Of a stretch of DNA of 40,695 nucleotides, positions 30,991 to 40,695 are shown one piece after another. A model generated the notes under the pieces. The model searched no databases. It saw only the letters and a program-made list of their open reading frames with translations, and was not told where the DNA came from. This DNA comes from Mnemiopsis leidyi (taxonomy: Eukaryota > Ctenophora > Tentaculata > Lobata > Bolinopsidae): the NCBI GenBank assembly GCA_000226015.1, contig JH155468.1, positions 33,683 to 74,377 of the forward strand, in the 5' to 3' direction. Each line of letters starts with the position of its first letter. The first letter of the stretch is position 1. A program made the position numbers and the translations under genes.

Positions 30991-31215
30991 CGTTATATCA
31001 AACTGTAAATCTTCTTTGTATAAGGAATGGTGGAGCGTTCTCGGGCCTGTATAATGGGTCAAATATTACGGTCCTTATACTGTTTGTGCAGGCGCCAAAT
31101 ACGATTTGCCTGAAACGTGAGCGCGACATACGAATTAGTTTTATCATGTTCGCGCGCATTTAAATTATGGGCGGGTCGACGGTAAAAGGTATAGCATATA
31201 GGTTCAAGGTTAAAA

Positions 31216-31301
31216 CTTAAATGTTGTCGAGGTGTTACCCGACTCGCAGCTTGCTGCTCTCCTGGCGTTTCGTTAGAACGTTAGACGGATATCATCTCGT
31301 C
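31216..31301. mobile_element. End fragment of the GC-rich TIR element
   Basis: GAGGTGTTACCCGACTCGCA, TGCTCTCC and TTTCGTTAGAACGTTAGA followed by CGGATATCATCTCGTCAA match the right end of the element at 22791-24031. The mini-element that interrupts that copy is absent here. Confidence 0.85.
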
Positions 31302-31558
31302 AACTTAAATGGCGAATATTCGCAGATTTTATTTCTTCAGCGACAATCGCCTGAAGAACTCACGATCCCGTCGAGGAAGCAGCCATATTGAAAAGTCTTG
31401 CATCGCATTTGTCAGCAATTAAAATTAAGGATACCTGAGAATTAATTTTCTTGTAATAGCCACCATCGGTTTTGATTTTTCATGGCAGTCACACCGTTAA
31501 TGCATTCACTTCGTCATTTTTTGTTAAACCAATGTATTACAGTAGTGCATAGTGCTTA

Positions 31559-31680
31559 TTTAATTATTAACGGGCGATGCGCGTCTAGAATTTCTTCGAA
31601 ATTCATGTCGCCAGGCCAGAAATGCGTGAGAGCGCTTGATCATGATTTGATGGCCGCGACAGTAGGTTATCAACCTACAA
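31559..31680 (+). mobile_element. Mini-element copy D with 9-bp target duplication
   Basis: 122 bp, flanked by TAGTGCTTA at 31550-31558 and 31681-31689. It holds the TTAACGGGCGATGCGCG end and the GTAGGTTATCAACCTAC hairpin end, with the longest middle of the four copies; about 9 bp precede the usual left end. Confidence 0.8.
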
Positions 31681-31689
31681 TAGTGCTTA

Positions 31690-32971
31690 CAAAGTTTCCA
31701 ACGGATTTAAAAGCAAGGTAAGCAGTAAGCCTCATCAAAATTTAACAAGCGTTTAGACTTGAGCCGTTTTACCAAAACGATGTGACTGAAAATTCAACCA
31801 GCTCAATATGTCAATAATTATGAAGATTTCATGGAATGAGATAGCTGAAAAATTGAAACGCATGTTCAGGCAGGATGGTAAATTGACCAGTGAGCCAGTT
31901 AATTTCTACGGCAACTATGGCGCGTGCTAATTATTTAGGGATTTTATAAGAACCGACGATGTGAAAAGAAGCAGACAACCGTCAGATACAACAGCTAATT
32001 TATCGAGTTTCAAGGGTACTTGTTATTGTGTTGACCATGTGGCAGTAAACTTTTCCTGTTTTTTTCCCGCAAACAGACGAAATCTCCGCATATTAACTAT
32101 TGTTAGGCTGCTTCGGAGTAGGACGAGTAAGCTACGGATGTCATAGACTCATACCAATGAACCATTTAAAGACAGTAAATTTGACGTTCTATGTTGTTCA
32201 CACTTATACATGTTATTGTATCTATTTCTCACTTTATTATCGTGTGATCTTGAGATTTAATTATAGGTTTGCTGTTTATGTTTTTCGTCACTTGTATAAT
32301 TGCCAAAACCCGCATGGCAAGCAAGACGTCTAGATAATCCTATTTTACTTTTAAGTCAAAACGAATTACACGCAATTTAAGTTTCGCAGAAATATAAAAT
32401 TTGGGGTCAAAATACAGTGATTAACAATAACGACTGTATGAACGAATTTTGATATAATTAATCGATGGCACGCACGGAATTCCTAATTTGACGGAATTCC
32501 GACTACCTCAATTACTATTAGGAATTCAGTGCAGTCGGAATTCCGTGCAGGTAGCGCACGGTATTCCGACTCAGGCTCACATTCCCCTTAGCAAAATTCG
32601 GAGGATAAATTATCCAAATCTAATTTGCTTGCATGGTTGAGTTTTTCTTCTTTAAAGTCGTTTAAGAAGTAAACTTTGAAATAAATCCAAAAAATTCCAT
32701 CGCGATTGACCTGATTTTACGGGCCATACATGAAGCAAACAAATATAAAAGTCAACCAAGCCCATCTTTTGACATGAGTTACAAATACCCTATTTACAAT
32801 CCGAACCAATTTAATGTCAAAAGTACTGGACGAAATGAAATATAACTCAAAATGTATTGATATTGATATCGTCAATCATCTGCAACAGGACAAATTCGCC
32901 TCACTGGATATCTACACGTCTACTCCGGAATTTGCATCTTCACGATCAACTCTCTCTCTCCCATCAAATTC
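31690..32971. other. Intergenic, with a GGAATTCC palindrome cluster
   Basis: No exon recognised. At 32468-32572 the palindrome CGGAATTCCG or close variants (GGAATTCCT, GGAATTCAG, GGTATTCCG) occurs about five times in 105 bp. The pieces are arranged as interlocking inverted repeats, for example CACGGAATTCC against GGAATTCCGTG. It could be a decayed foldback or satellite fragment. Confidence 0.6.
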
Positions 32972-35900
32972 TTAGGTTTGTGACTTATTCTCTTCGGGAG
33001 GAATGCTTCCAAAGTCACGTCCTATCTTCAGACACTCTCTAAGGTACCGGTTTTCATATCGCAATCTCGCTAACTCTCGCTCGTTTTGTAGGTCGTAGTC
33101 CTCGTCGCGGCGAATCTGGGGAGCTGTGTGTAAGCAAATATACTGGAGTTTTTATGAGAACATAAAAAAACGTTTGTTCAAGAGTTGAAAACAATAGAAG
33201 TTGTTGTGAAATAATTGCAGTTAAAGCAGGTAGGCTATCTCTGATCTCAAATAAAATCTCTTGAACAGTTAACGCTTAAACACCAGTAAAAGATAGGCCA
33301 ATAATTTGTGCTTACTCCTTCATCGGAAACAGCGATAAGGTCGCCCATTTTCTCAACGTAGTGTTGCAGAATCTTCTCGTTGTTACTCGGTAATTCTTCA
33401 GACTGCTCTCTTTTCAACGTCATGAAAGCTGTCATCTGAAAGGAAAATAATTCAAATGAGTTTTACACGTGCTTTTCACTAAGTTTTATACTTACAGGCA
33501 AAGAAAAGACATGCAAAAGGACAATAAGAGTATAGCTGCCATTTAAGACCGACTTTATGACTCGTTCGTACGATATATTATTTTATAATATGCATGATAT
33601 GATCGCGCGAGACGCGCGCACACACGAATTGCGTTTTAAAGGGTCCATTTCAATAGAAAATGTCTTCGTGCGTAACAAAAAGCAAATATATTTAGTGGAC
33701 TGCGATGTCCCTTCCATAATTAGTAAAACCTAGGTCAGCGACCTGTCCCGTCTGAACAACCTGTATAAATACACAGCGTGGAAACTCTGTTGTGTCACGC
33801 CCTTACCTGCATTCGATATTTTGCCATGATAAATTCTAGAGCTTCTTGATGTTCTGCCAGAGCGCATTTCAAATCGTTGTTTTCGATCACAAGTTCTCTA
33901 ATTTTCCTGAAATTATTGGCATATAATAGAAGTGCTCTTTCTTAGAAACAAGGCCAGGTAAGGAAAATTTAATGGGACCGAATTATTAAAAAATTTGATT
34001 CCGAACAACTTCAAAGAACAAACCTGTTTTCGTATATGGCTGTCTGACTGCGTTTTACAAGATCTGCCTTAGGGCGCTGTCCAGCTTGGCTGTTCATCTC
34101 TTCCATATTGGAACGGTACTGAGAAAAGTGTGTAAGTCACGTGACACGAAGTGTGTAAGTCACGTGACACGAAGTGTGTAAGTCACGTGACACGAAGTGT
34201 GCAAGTCACCTTACACGTTAAGTGGACCTTCTTAAATGTCTATTTTGAAATTGTCCATGCGAAATACTTAATTACCATATGCACTCTTACATAACTAATT
34301 AGAATTCTCTCTGTAAAAGAAAGAAAATGATAAGTCTGCTAGGAATCACAATACCTGTTTCATAGCCTCTATTTTGGCCTCAAGACTGGAGAAACTGCGA
34401 GATATTTTCTCTGCAAACAGTTCGTTTCCTCCGATCTTCTTATCCAGACCCTGAACGGACGTTATTATAACACGATGTTGCTTTGTTGAACTACTATGAA
34501 GAACTGGTATAGGGAACAACATTAGTGGTTAAAACCAGAAACTTTTCAACATGTGACGGAGTTTCTCGATATCGATTGGTCCTATCAAACTTCTAATTCT
34601 CCAATAGATGTCATTTCATTCCATAACAAATAAGGGCAAATTTGTGCCACGCCTAGCTTACACTCCCTCAAGAATTACGTAACTTAGTCCTATCAAAATG
34701 GTGTTTTAGGGGAGGTATCGCAAATTCTTTTCAGGCTTGGTACAACAATACAATATGGAGAAACATCCTTCAAGTCAAGACGAATTTGCGACATCTCCCC
34801 ACGAATAATGTTTTTTATAACGCTTGAATGGTGCAATAATTTCAAGTTACGACTTCATCGTCAAATTTGGTAAGCCTTTTAAATATTGTAAAAAGCGTGA
34901 TGACACATGAATATTAAATAATAGATAACAATAATAGTTATACCATACAAGACTGTAGTGTATACCAGAGCTGACAAAATTGCAAGAACCGGATTGGTCG
35001 ATATATAGACAATAGACAGACAACAGGTGTTGACAAAATCATCCGAGACGCCGATCTAGACTTTTCGATATGATACAGCCGATAGCGATTCTCTATTCGT
35101 CAACTATGACTGGTCCAATTATAATATTCTAGAGATGGAAGAAACAGCTGCAACACAAGATAGCACTTAGGTGGTGAGCAATTTTTTTCTAGCGTCAAAA
35201 TTTTTGCGCTGAAACGAATTCTGATGTTTTCAATCTGTAAAAGTTATGTTTGTGTGGCAAGAATAGAACCTTTATTTTCTTTTACAAAATAAGAAACCTT
35301 CATGAAACATTTCTGGCGTTCATTTTTCTTCTTTTCGCTTTCCAAATAAACATTATTTTGTATCCTTCGTTTTCAAACCACAGCCAATTCTCTTTAGAAC
35401 AGCTGTGTCAATTGACAATCAAAATTACCGAAGAGACGGCAATTTCATAGACCAGGGACACCGTAATTGTCTACCTGGTTATCCAAGACACTTATGTCTC
35501 AATTGGCAGAAGATTTTCAGCCATGCGGATAATTGGCAATGGGATTAGCCAGCCATCCGTAACTCGGAGAAGTACCGATTGTTAGAGATCTTTTCAAGTT
35601 TTGTCAATTTCTCTATGGGGGAACGGAAATTTTTGAACTATCGTTTTTTACGCTGATATTGATTTGGACGTAAGCAATAGGTAATGGCGGTTTGATACTG
35701 AGAAATGATCAGTTGGTTCGCTTTCCCTGCTGGCGCTCACCCTTTTTTATAGTTGATTTCGACGAAAAATTCCTTCTACGTAACTTTATGCAAGAACCGA
35801 TTGATGACCATTTATATCTTAGGAAAATGCCTTTAGCTACAGAGGGAGCCAATGTAACAGAACGAACTTTCAACTTGGCCGCAGATAACGCCTGTGGTAT

Positions 35901-37429
35901 ATTCTGGTGTTTCTGTTTCCTTGTTGGAACGTTAGGAAATACAACGAGCTTTATCTACTTCAAATCGAAGAAAAGGAACATCTCGAGTGTCATCTACATG
36001 TTCAAAACCGCGACTGACATAGTTATTAGCATCACGGCACTTCCTGTGGGCATATCTTTCCTGTCGAAAAGAAGCCCCGGTATCATATTTGGAAGTAAAT
36101 GGGGCTGTGTGGCGTGGTACTGCATATGGGAGATGGCAGTCCCAACTAGTGTATTCCTTGTTGTGTGTTTGAGTGTAGCCAGAACAATTTCACTGCTGAG
36201 ACCTTTCAAACTACAGAAAATAAGATATCTTGTAGTTGTTGTAGTGGTCTATATAGTGGTTTCATTAACTAGAATGGTGGTTATCTATGCGATGGATAAT
36301 TTAGGAGTAGCATTTATTGTTTATAACAATCAATGTCGTGTTTTTTTCAACTGTATGTTTGACAAGGAGCAATACATAGCAATGTATATCAGTAACAATA
36401 TAGAATACACAGCGCCAGTATTAGTAGTCGCTGTAAGCTGTGTTATATCTGCCGTGGTGTTGACGAGAAGGAACAAGACCGTCCAACAAAGAGAACTCCA
36501 GCAGTCGCGAAAACGAGCGACAGTAACAATTCTACTGTTCGCTCTGCTCTATGGAATCTGCAACATTCCCATGGTTGTCCACTACATTATTTTCACGATT
36601 TTTCTCAGCACCAAGAATCGTGAGCGCTACATCGATCTCTATCAGTTTGACTCAAGTGCCTACTTCCGGATCGCTGGGTTCACCCTATTTCTAGCGGGCA
36701 ACTCAGCAGCCAACCCTGTCTTCTACTACTGGAGAATGCCAGCTCTCAGAGAATATACGGTTACAGGAATGAGGGAGCTACTCAGACTGAAGAGAAGGGT
36801 TACAAGACCTACTGCTGACAACAAAGAACATGATAACAATACTCCTGCTAACAGGATTGTTCAGAACTATGTTGCTTTACAAGTTCTACCATTTGGACCC
36901 ACCAACCAAAACAGTACATAAAAACTTACCAACTCTTCAAATCTTAAACTGATTTTAACGGGGTTTTAAAATTTAGTTTATTTGTAAACCAAAGTGAAAA
37001 GTAGTTGAGAAAAAGAGTACTGTAGTAACTTAAATGTTAGGTAAAACAGTTGAATTGTATTTCTATAACGACAATTTTTCATTTTTAATGTACTATGTCA
37101 AAATATAATTTTTCCTACTACAGTTATTCATCTACGTACAGATACATATCTATTACTATCATCTTTTACTGATGATTTCTGGTAGATATATATTTCAATG
37201 CTTTACAAGTACCAGAGATTTGCCTGTTGCGCTTGCCAGCGCTATTATAGCTACATGTAGTATACTATAATTACATTTAATATAGCTACCTGGTATAGAT
37301 ATCTATAATTGTAACCGATATATAGTATACTATAATTACTTTTATTATAGCTACCTGTAGATCAGAGAGCATGTCCCTCGCTGGCATACTGGGACCTCGT
37401 CTGCTGATGGTGTTGGATGACATAGTCAT
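32972..37429 (-). CDS. SIKE1/FGFR1OP2 family coiled-coil protein
   Basis: Six exons: 37429-37355, 34450-34355, 34118-34024, 33906-33807, 33435-33316, 33115-32972; all phases fit, 209 residues plus stop, like human SIKE1 (207). Family members are coiled-coil scaffold subunits of the STRIPAK phosphatase-kinase complex. Typical segments in order: DMLSDLQGLDKK, IEAMKQYRSNMEE, a linker, IRELVIENNDLKCALAEHQ (family: IRELQQENKELRTSLEEHQ), ALEFIMAKYRMQM, and ARLRYENRYLRECLKI (family: QLEQENKGLREIL). Joining exons 1 and 2 directly restores the family spacing of 38 residues up to EAMKQ with no gap, so no exon is missing in the large first intron. That intron holds a GPCR gene on the other strand. The start at 37429 precedes a second in-frame Met at 37423. 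Confidence 0.92.
34126..34207. repeat. 23-bp tandem repeat with palindromic E-boxes
   Basis: Three full copies plus a decayed fourth of AAGTGTGTAAGTCACGTG then ACACG. Each full copy holds GTCACGTGAC, a perfect palindromic E-box (CACGTG at 34138, 34161 and 34184). The array ends only a few bases from the acceptor of the exon at 34118, so it occupies the branch-point and polypyrimidine area of that intron. Confidence 0.93.
35692..36921 (+). CDS. Class A (rhodopsin-type) G protein-coupled receptor, intronless
   Basis: One exon, up to 409 residues, with seven hydrophobic segments at about 68-90, 98-122, 140-165, 178-200, 240-260, 275-303 and 325-348. Family marks: GN in TM1 (GTLGNTTS), a cysteine before TM3 (C138) that can pair with C215 or C221 in loop 2, and NPVFYY in TM7 (NPxxY form). 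Departures: the DRY motif at the end of TM3 is ART (SVARTISLLRPF), and TM6 lacks CWxP (LLYGICNIP instead). An NVT glycosylation site lies in the N-terminus. The real start may be Met33 or Met46, since the first 45 residues are not typical. The ligand cannot be predicted; single-exon receptors like this belong to lineage-specific expansions. It lies wholly inside intron 1 of the SIKE1-like gene, antisense to it. Confidence 0.9.
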   Translation: MILRNDQLVRFPCWRSPFFIVDFDEKFLLRNFMQEPIDDHLYLRKMPLATEGANVTERTFNLAADNACGIFWCFCFLVGTLGNTTSFIYFKSKKRNISSVIYMFKTATDIVISITALPVGISFLSKRSPGIIFGSKWGCVAWYCIWEMAVPTSVFLVVCLSVARTISLLRPFKLQKIRYLVVVVVVYIVVSLTRMVVIYAMDNLGVAFIVYNNQCRVFFNCMFDKEQYIAMYISNNIEYTAPVLVVAVSCVISAVVLTRRNKTVQQRELQQSRKRATVTILLFALLYGICNIPMVVHYIIFTIFLSTKNRERYIDLYQFDSSAYFRIAGFTLFLAGNSAANPVFYYWRMPALREYTVTGMRELLRLKRRVTRPTADNKEHDNNTPANRIVQNYVALQVLPFGPTNQNST

Positions 37430-37954
37430 TTTTCTGAGTTTTTTCTTGTTTATAACACCTTGATTTTCACATGATCTGCTACATGTGTAAGTTGGAGTTA
37501 GTTTGTTAGTTTCAATAACTCTATAACAGATAATAAGTTGAAGCGGATTTGATACATGATTTTCGACATTAAATTGCACTGTGGGGTGATTAAAATATTG
37601 GCAGACAGGAAGGATTAACATTGTCTACACTTATCATTACTGATAATGAAGCAATAATAATAGAATAACTAACGATCCATGTCGTATAATCATTATACAT
37701 TACATTTTCAAATATAATAGTAACATTTGACATTTCATGGACCCAGCCACATTATCATATAAAACTCTAGGTTTTCCTACCATCATTCTGAGATGTACTT
37801 TTTCTAGGCAGAAACTCGACAACAAGGAAAAAGTGGCTAGTCTATATCAACAATCCATGATAATTATTATCAACCTTACAAAACTATTAACCACGTTATA
37901 AACCATGATAAATAGACCCCTTGAATGGTCGATGGAAACAGGGTCCATGTTTCT
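37430..37954. other. Intergenic between the SIKE1-like gene and PSMB4
   Basis: Short gap holding the SIKE1-like promoter and PSMB4's 3' UTR, both on the minus strand. The frame of SIKE1-like exon 1 stays open upstream to 37621, but that extension does not resemble the family. No other element seen. Confidence 0.5.
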
Positions 37955-40180
37955 CTACTCGTAGCCGGAGGGGTTAGCTCCGATACTCCAGTCAGTCTCT
38001 GCTGAGATTGGATCCGATATGGAGCTCTCTGTTTCAGTCACCTGAGATGATTTGTGTCATATTTTATGAAGTTGCACAGACGTCTAAAACGTGGTTTAAA
38101 AACACGTGCACACGTGATAAATTCAACTAATAAAATTATCAGACCATAAGGAAGACAAAATGAATAAAATTAAATTGAGAAGATTTTTTGTATGGATCAT
38201 GAATCATTGCCGTGCTTATTCAAAAATACATACCTACATTCAAATCAATTCAAGGAGTCGGTATTATTCTATAATCTTTGACGGCCAATATCAAATATTG
38301 CGGGATACTTTGAGGCGAATAAGACAAGGAGAAAATATTTACAATGTAAGAACATCAAAAGCGTCGTAGTAGTCTGCATTTCGTGGGTTTTGTGCCGTCA
38401 AACGTTAGCACTGTAACTGTCTTGTTTACTAAAATGCTGCATGCAATCAAAATTTCGATCAAAAACATACCACTCCAATTTGGAATCTGTTAAGTGAACG
38501 ACAGTCGCGGTAGAAGAGAACCTTGAGACATCGCTCCATCAGTCTCTTAGCCTCCTCCACACTCATGTTGGGGTTTTCTGAGGTGACATGTAGGTTGAGA
38601 ACATCCGATACTAGCTAAGATAACACTACTAGCTTAAATAACTGTACTACAAAATAATCATGAGTAATGAGGAGCATTGTACTGATAATGGTTTACAGTT
38701 AAATACAATGAGTAACAGTGCAATTAAGGAAGCTAACCTTCCATGGCTTTCCTCATCATAGGCTGAGCAATATAAGATCCAAAACCAGTAGCTACACTTT
38801 TGTCAGTGAATGATACTCCAATCTTATCAACGTAACCCAGATAAGGCTTGCCTGAGAGTGAAACATGACTTAAAAACAACAAATACACCTCAAGTATAGA
38901 ACCAGGCTCGCCCAAAATATGACTGAAACTACCATGTTTGGAGACTCCCACCTGCGAAATCTCGGCCTGCAACAACAATTGTGTTCCACAGTGGGTTCAT
39001 CTTGCTTCTTCTGTTGTACAGCACACAGCGTAACCAGTTGTGTATAGAGGGGGCATCTCTGTATACTCCATCACCTGGAAACGTTGTATTAGAACAATAT
39101 GTTGATTAAGGTTCAATAATTACAGGGACTGTTATTTGGTTATAAGTGGGCTCGAAAACGAACCTTTCTTAGCAGCTGGTTTGATGGAGATACCTACCTA
39201 CAACATTGTCATCAATTGTCTGCTGCTCCAGAAGTTTCATTATGAATTGGAAGTCAGCATAGTCACCAAATCCACCAATAATGGTACTGTCATTCACTTT
39301 CATTAATCTGATGGAGCAAATTTCTTTTTTAAAGAATAAAGTTAAAAGATATAGGTATTAATTTTTATTAACAAGTTGAACTTTGATGCTGCAAGAAAAT
39401 TGTTAAAGTAATGACCAAGCTGGATTTTACATGCCTCACGACTTAGCGGTTAGTTATATTTTGGTGCCTTACCTGCTTATGTCTCTGAACCGTGCAAGAG
39501 ATCCATAAGAGCCAAGTGTATCTGCTGCTACCACTACACCGTCTCTACATTTGATTCCTAGCACAGACGTTCCTAAAGAATGTGTTATCAAATAGTTTCA
39601 AATAGTAACACACCTTGGTAAGGACTAAGAATATCTTTAAATAACTATGTTCTCAACAAACTTGTTATGGATTGAATGATATACTTGAAGACGGAAATGA
39701 TCTTAGATTTGGCAGAACAAAATGTTTGTTAACACCCTAAAACCATGAAAATGTCCACATTGCATTCAAGTTATGATAATTAAAATTACAGATGAGTACA
39801 ATAATCTAAATTTTCAAATAGTTTTCCATGCACAAGCAAAAACAAATCCCTATTTAGGATGAAGAATAACATTTAAGCGTTAGCCGATTCATCGGAATTT
39901 CAATTCCTATGACCCATTTTTCTAGAATGAACTATAAGCATGGTATTTAAATGATTTAAAATTTCATTTCAATTTATAAAATTTCGTAACACAATCATAC
40001 ATGAAGATGTAAAAACAAAGACAGAAATGATGAATCAATAATCAAACCTGTTACAATGGGCTGTAGGGTATGCTTTCTTGGCTGAGATAAAGAGGCTTCT
40101 TCCTGCCAAAATTCTGCAACCTTCTCTTTCATGTCCACCATTCTTGGTAGATGCATATGTGTTGTATACATTCCAGCCAT
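37955..40180 (-). CDS. PSMB4: Proteasome 20S subunit beta-7 (PSMB4)
   Basis: Structural, non-catalytic beta subunit of the 20S proteasome core. Seven exons: 40180-40048, 39572-39473, 39307-39198, 39074-38952, 38851-38738, 38577-38471, 38041-37955; phases fit, 257 residues plus stop (human 264). After a propeptide-like N-terminus of about 45 residues, [20 protein letters not shown] and [15 protein letters not shown] are near-diagnostic. [53 protein letters not shown] and [19 protein letters not shown] follow in the expected order. The last exon ends [17 protein letters not shown], shorter than but aligned with the human tail (TNWDIAHMISGFE). A LINE fragment begins about 110 bp upstream on the other strand. 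Confidence 0.97.
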
Positions 40181-40289
40181 GCCTTTTCACTACAATGTGT
40201 TTATTTAGCTCTTCAAAGACAGTTAAAATATTAAGACTGACCAAAAGGTGAATGTGAAATTATGTGAGTTTCACCAAAGTTGTTATTTT

Positions 40290-40695
40290 CTGATGGACTG
40301 TCCACGAGTTGATAACAGATCTGATCAAATGGATCTAAGTAATCAGATGGGATAATGGTTTAACCCCTATATTCAAAAAAGGCAATGTAGAAGACGTCGG
40401 TAACTTTAGGCCTGTTTCAACCCTACCAATATTTGGCAAAATCTTTGAAAAGGTTATATACAAAAGAATTTATGACTTTGCCTTGTCTCAAAATATACTC
40501 GACCAAAACCAATTTGGATTCCGAAAGTCCCATGGAACTAGCTATGCAGTCAACTACTCTATGAAAATAGTCCAAGATGCCCTTAAAAACCGAAAACATG
40601 TTCTAGGTATATTCATTGACTTGAGCAAAGCATTTGACACCATAGACCATAGTAATCTCCTTGTGAAGCTAGACAGGTATGGAATAAGAGGTAAT
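40290..40695 (+). pseudogene. LINE reverse transcriptase, partial at window edge
   Basis: From about 40360 an open frame runs to the window edge with PIFKKGNVEDVGNFRPVS, NQFGFRKSHGTSYAV and GIFIDLSKAFDTIDH. The last is the reverse transcriptase A motif with its catalytic aspartate, as in CR1/Jockey-like elements. Upstream the frame (ELITDLIKWI) is broken by a stop, so the copy is 5'-truncated and probably inactive, but the visible core is intact. Continuation lies beyond the window. Confidence 0.92.

Noticed and set aside
37430-37621. N-terminal extension of the SIKE1-like protein upstream of 37429
   Set aside because: The frame is open by chance; the extension is unlike the family, while the protein from 37429 already has the family length.
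38160-38369. 69-residue plus-strand frame between PSMB4 exons
   Set aside because: It lies in a PSMB4 intron, lysine/arginine-rich by composition, with no family resemblance or splice context.

Overview
This window is nuclear DNA from an invertebrate animal. It is AT-rich, its genes carry many short introns with GT-AG borders, and it contains LINE, SINE, MITE and foldback repeats. A lineage-specific class A GPCR and the general gene style would fit a cnidarian (perhaps a medusozoan), but no single gene here settles the phylum. There are no operons; each gene is read as a separate exon model, and codon phase was checked across nearly every junction.

Layout: (1) 617-9186, minus strand: XRN1, the cytoplasmic 5'-3' exoribonuclease, about 20 exons, with the C-terminal end uncertain. 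(2) 9904-12510, minus: a two-exon, 796-residue coiled-coil protein with three UVR-like motifs, not identified. (3) 13291-15373, minus: a six-exon Aurora kinase, complete at 320 residues. (4) 15533-16350: an interstitial telomere-like tract and degenerate repeats. (5) 16871-17830, minus: an intronless, C-terminally short TRAPPC14-like reading frame. (6) 18005-26500: a repeat-rich zone. It holds a dispersed repeat split by a tRNA-derived SINE, a foldback element of 9-bp subrepeats containing a 760-base assembly gap, two LINE fragments, a GC-rich terminal-inverted-repeat element, and copies of a tiny element flanked by 8-9 bp duplications. (7) 26535-29979, plus: a seven-exon HMGXB4-like HMG-box gene. 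(8) 29980-32971: intergenic, with a clean 280-bp hAT MITE. (9) 32972-37429, minus: a six-exon SIKE1/FGFR1OP2 family gene whose first intron contains an intronless GPCR gene (35692-36921) on the opposite strand. (10) 37955-40180, minus: PSMB4, the proteasome beta-7 subunit, seven exons. (11) from about 40290 to the edge, plus: a LINE reverse transcriptase entering the window.

The genes are housekeeping genes of mRNA decay, mitosis, trafficking, chromatin, signalling scaffolds and proteolysis, with no evident shared pathway.

The most unusual signal is in XRN1. At five or more of its introns, the last bases of the exon plus the 5' splice donor have been tandemly copied into the intron. This leaves arrays (11, 19, 23, 34 and about 41 bp units) in which nearly every unit carries a good-looking donor site. 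The other multi-exon genes in the window show no such donor arrays. The second notable signal is a 73-122 bp element with a hairpin at one end, no clear terminal inverted repeats and 8-9 bp target duplications, present in four copies.
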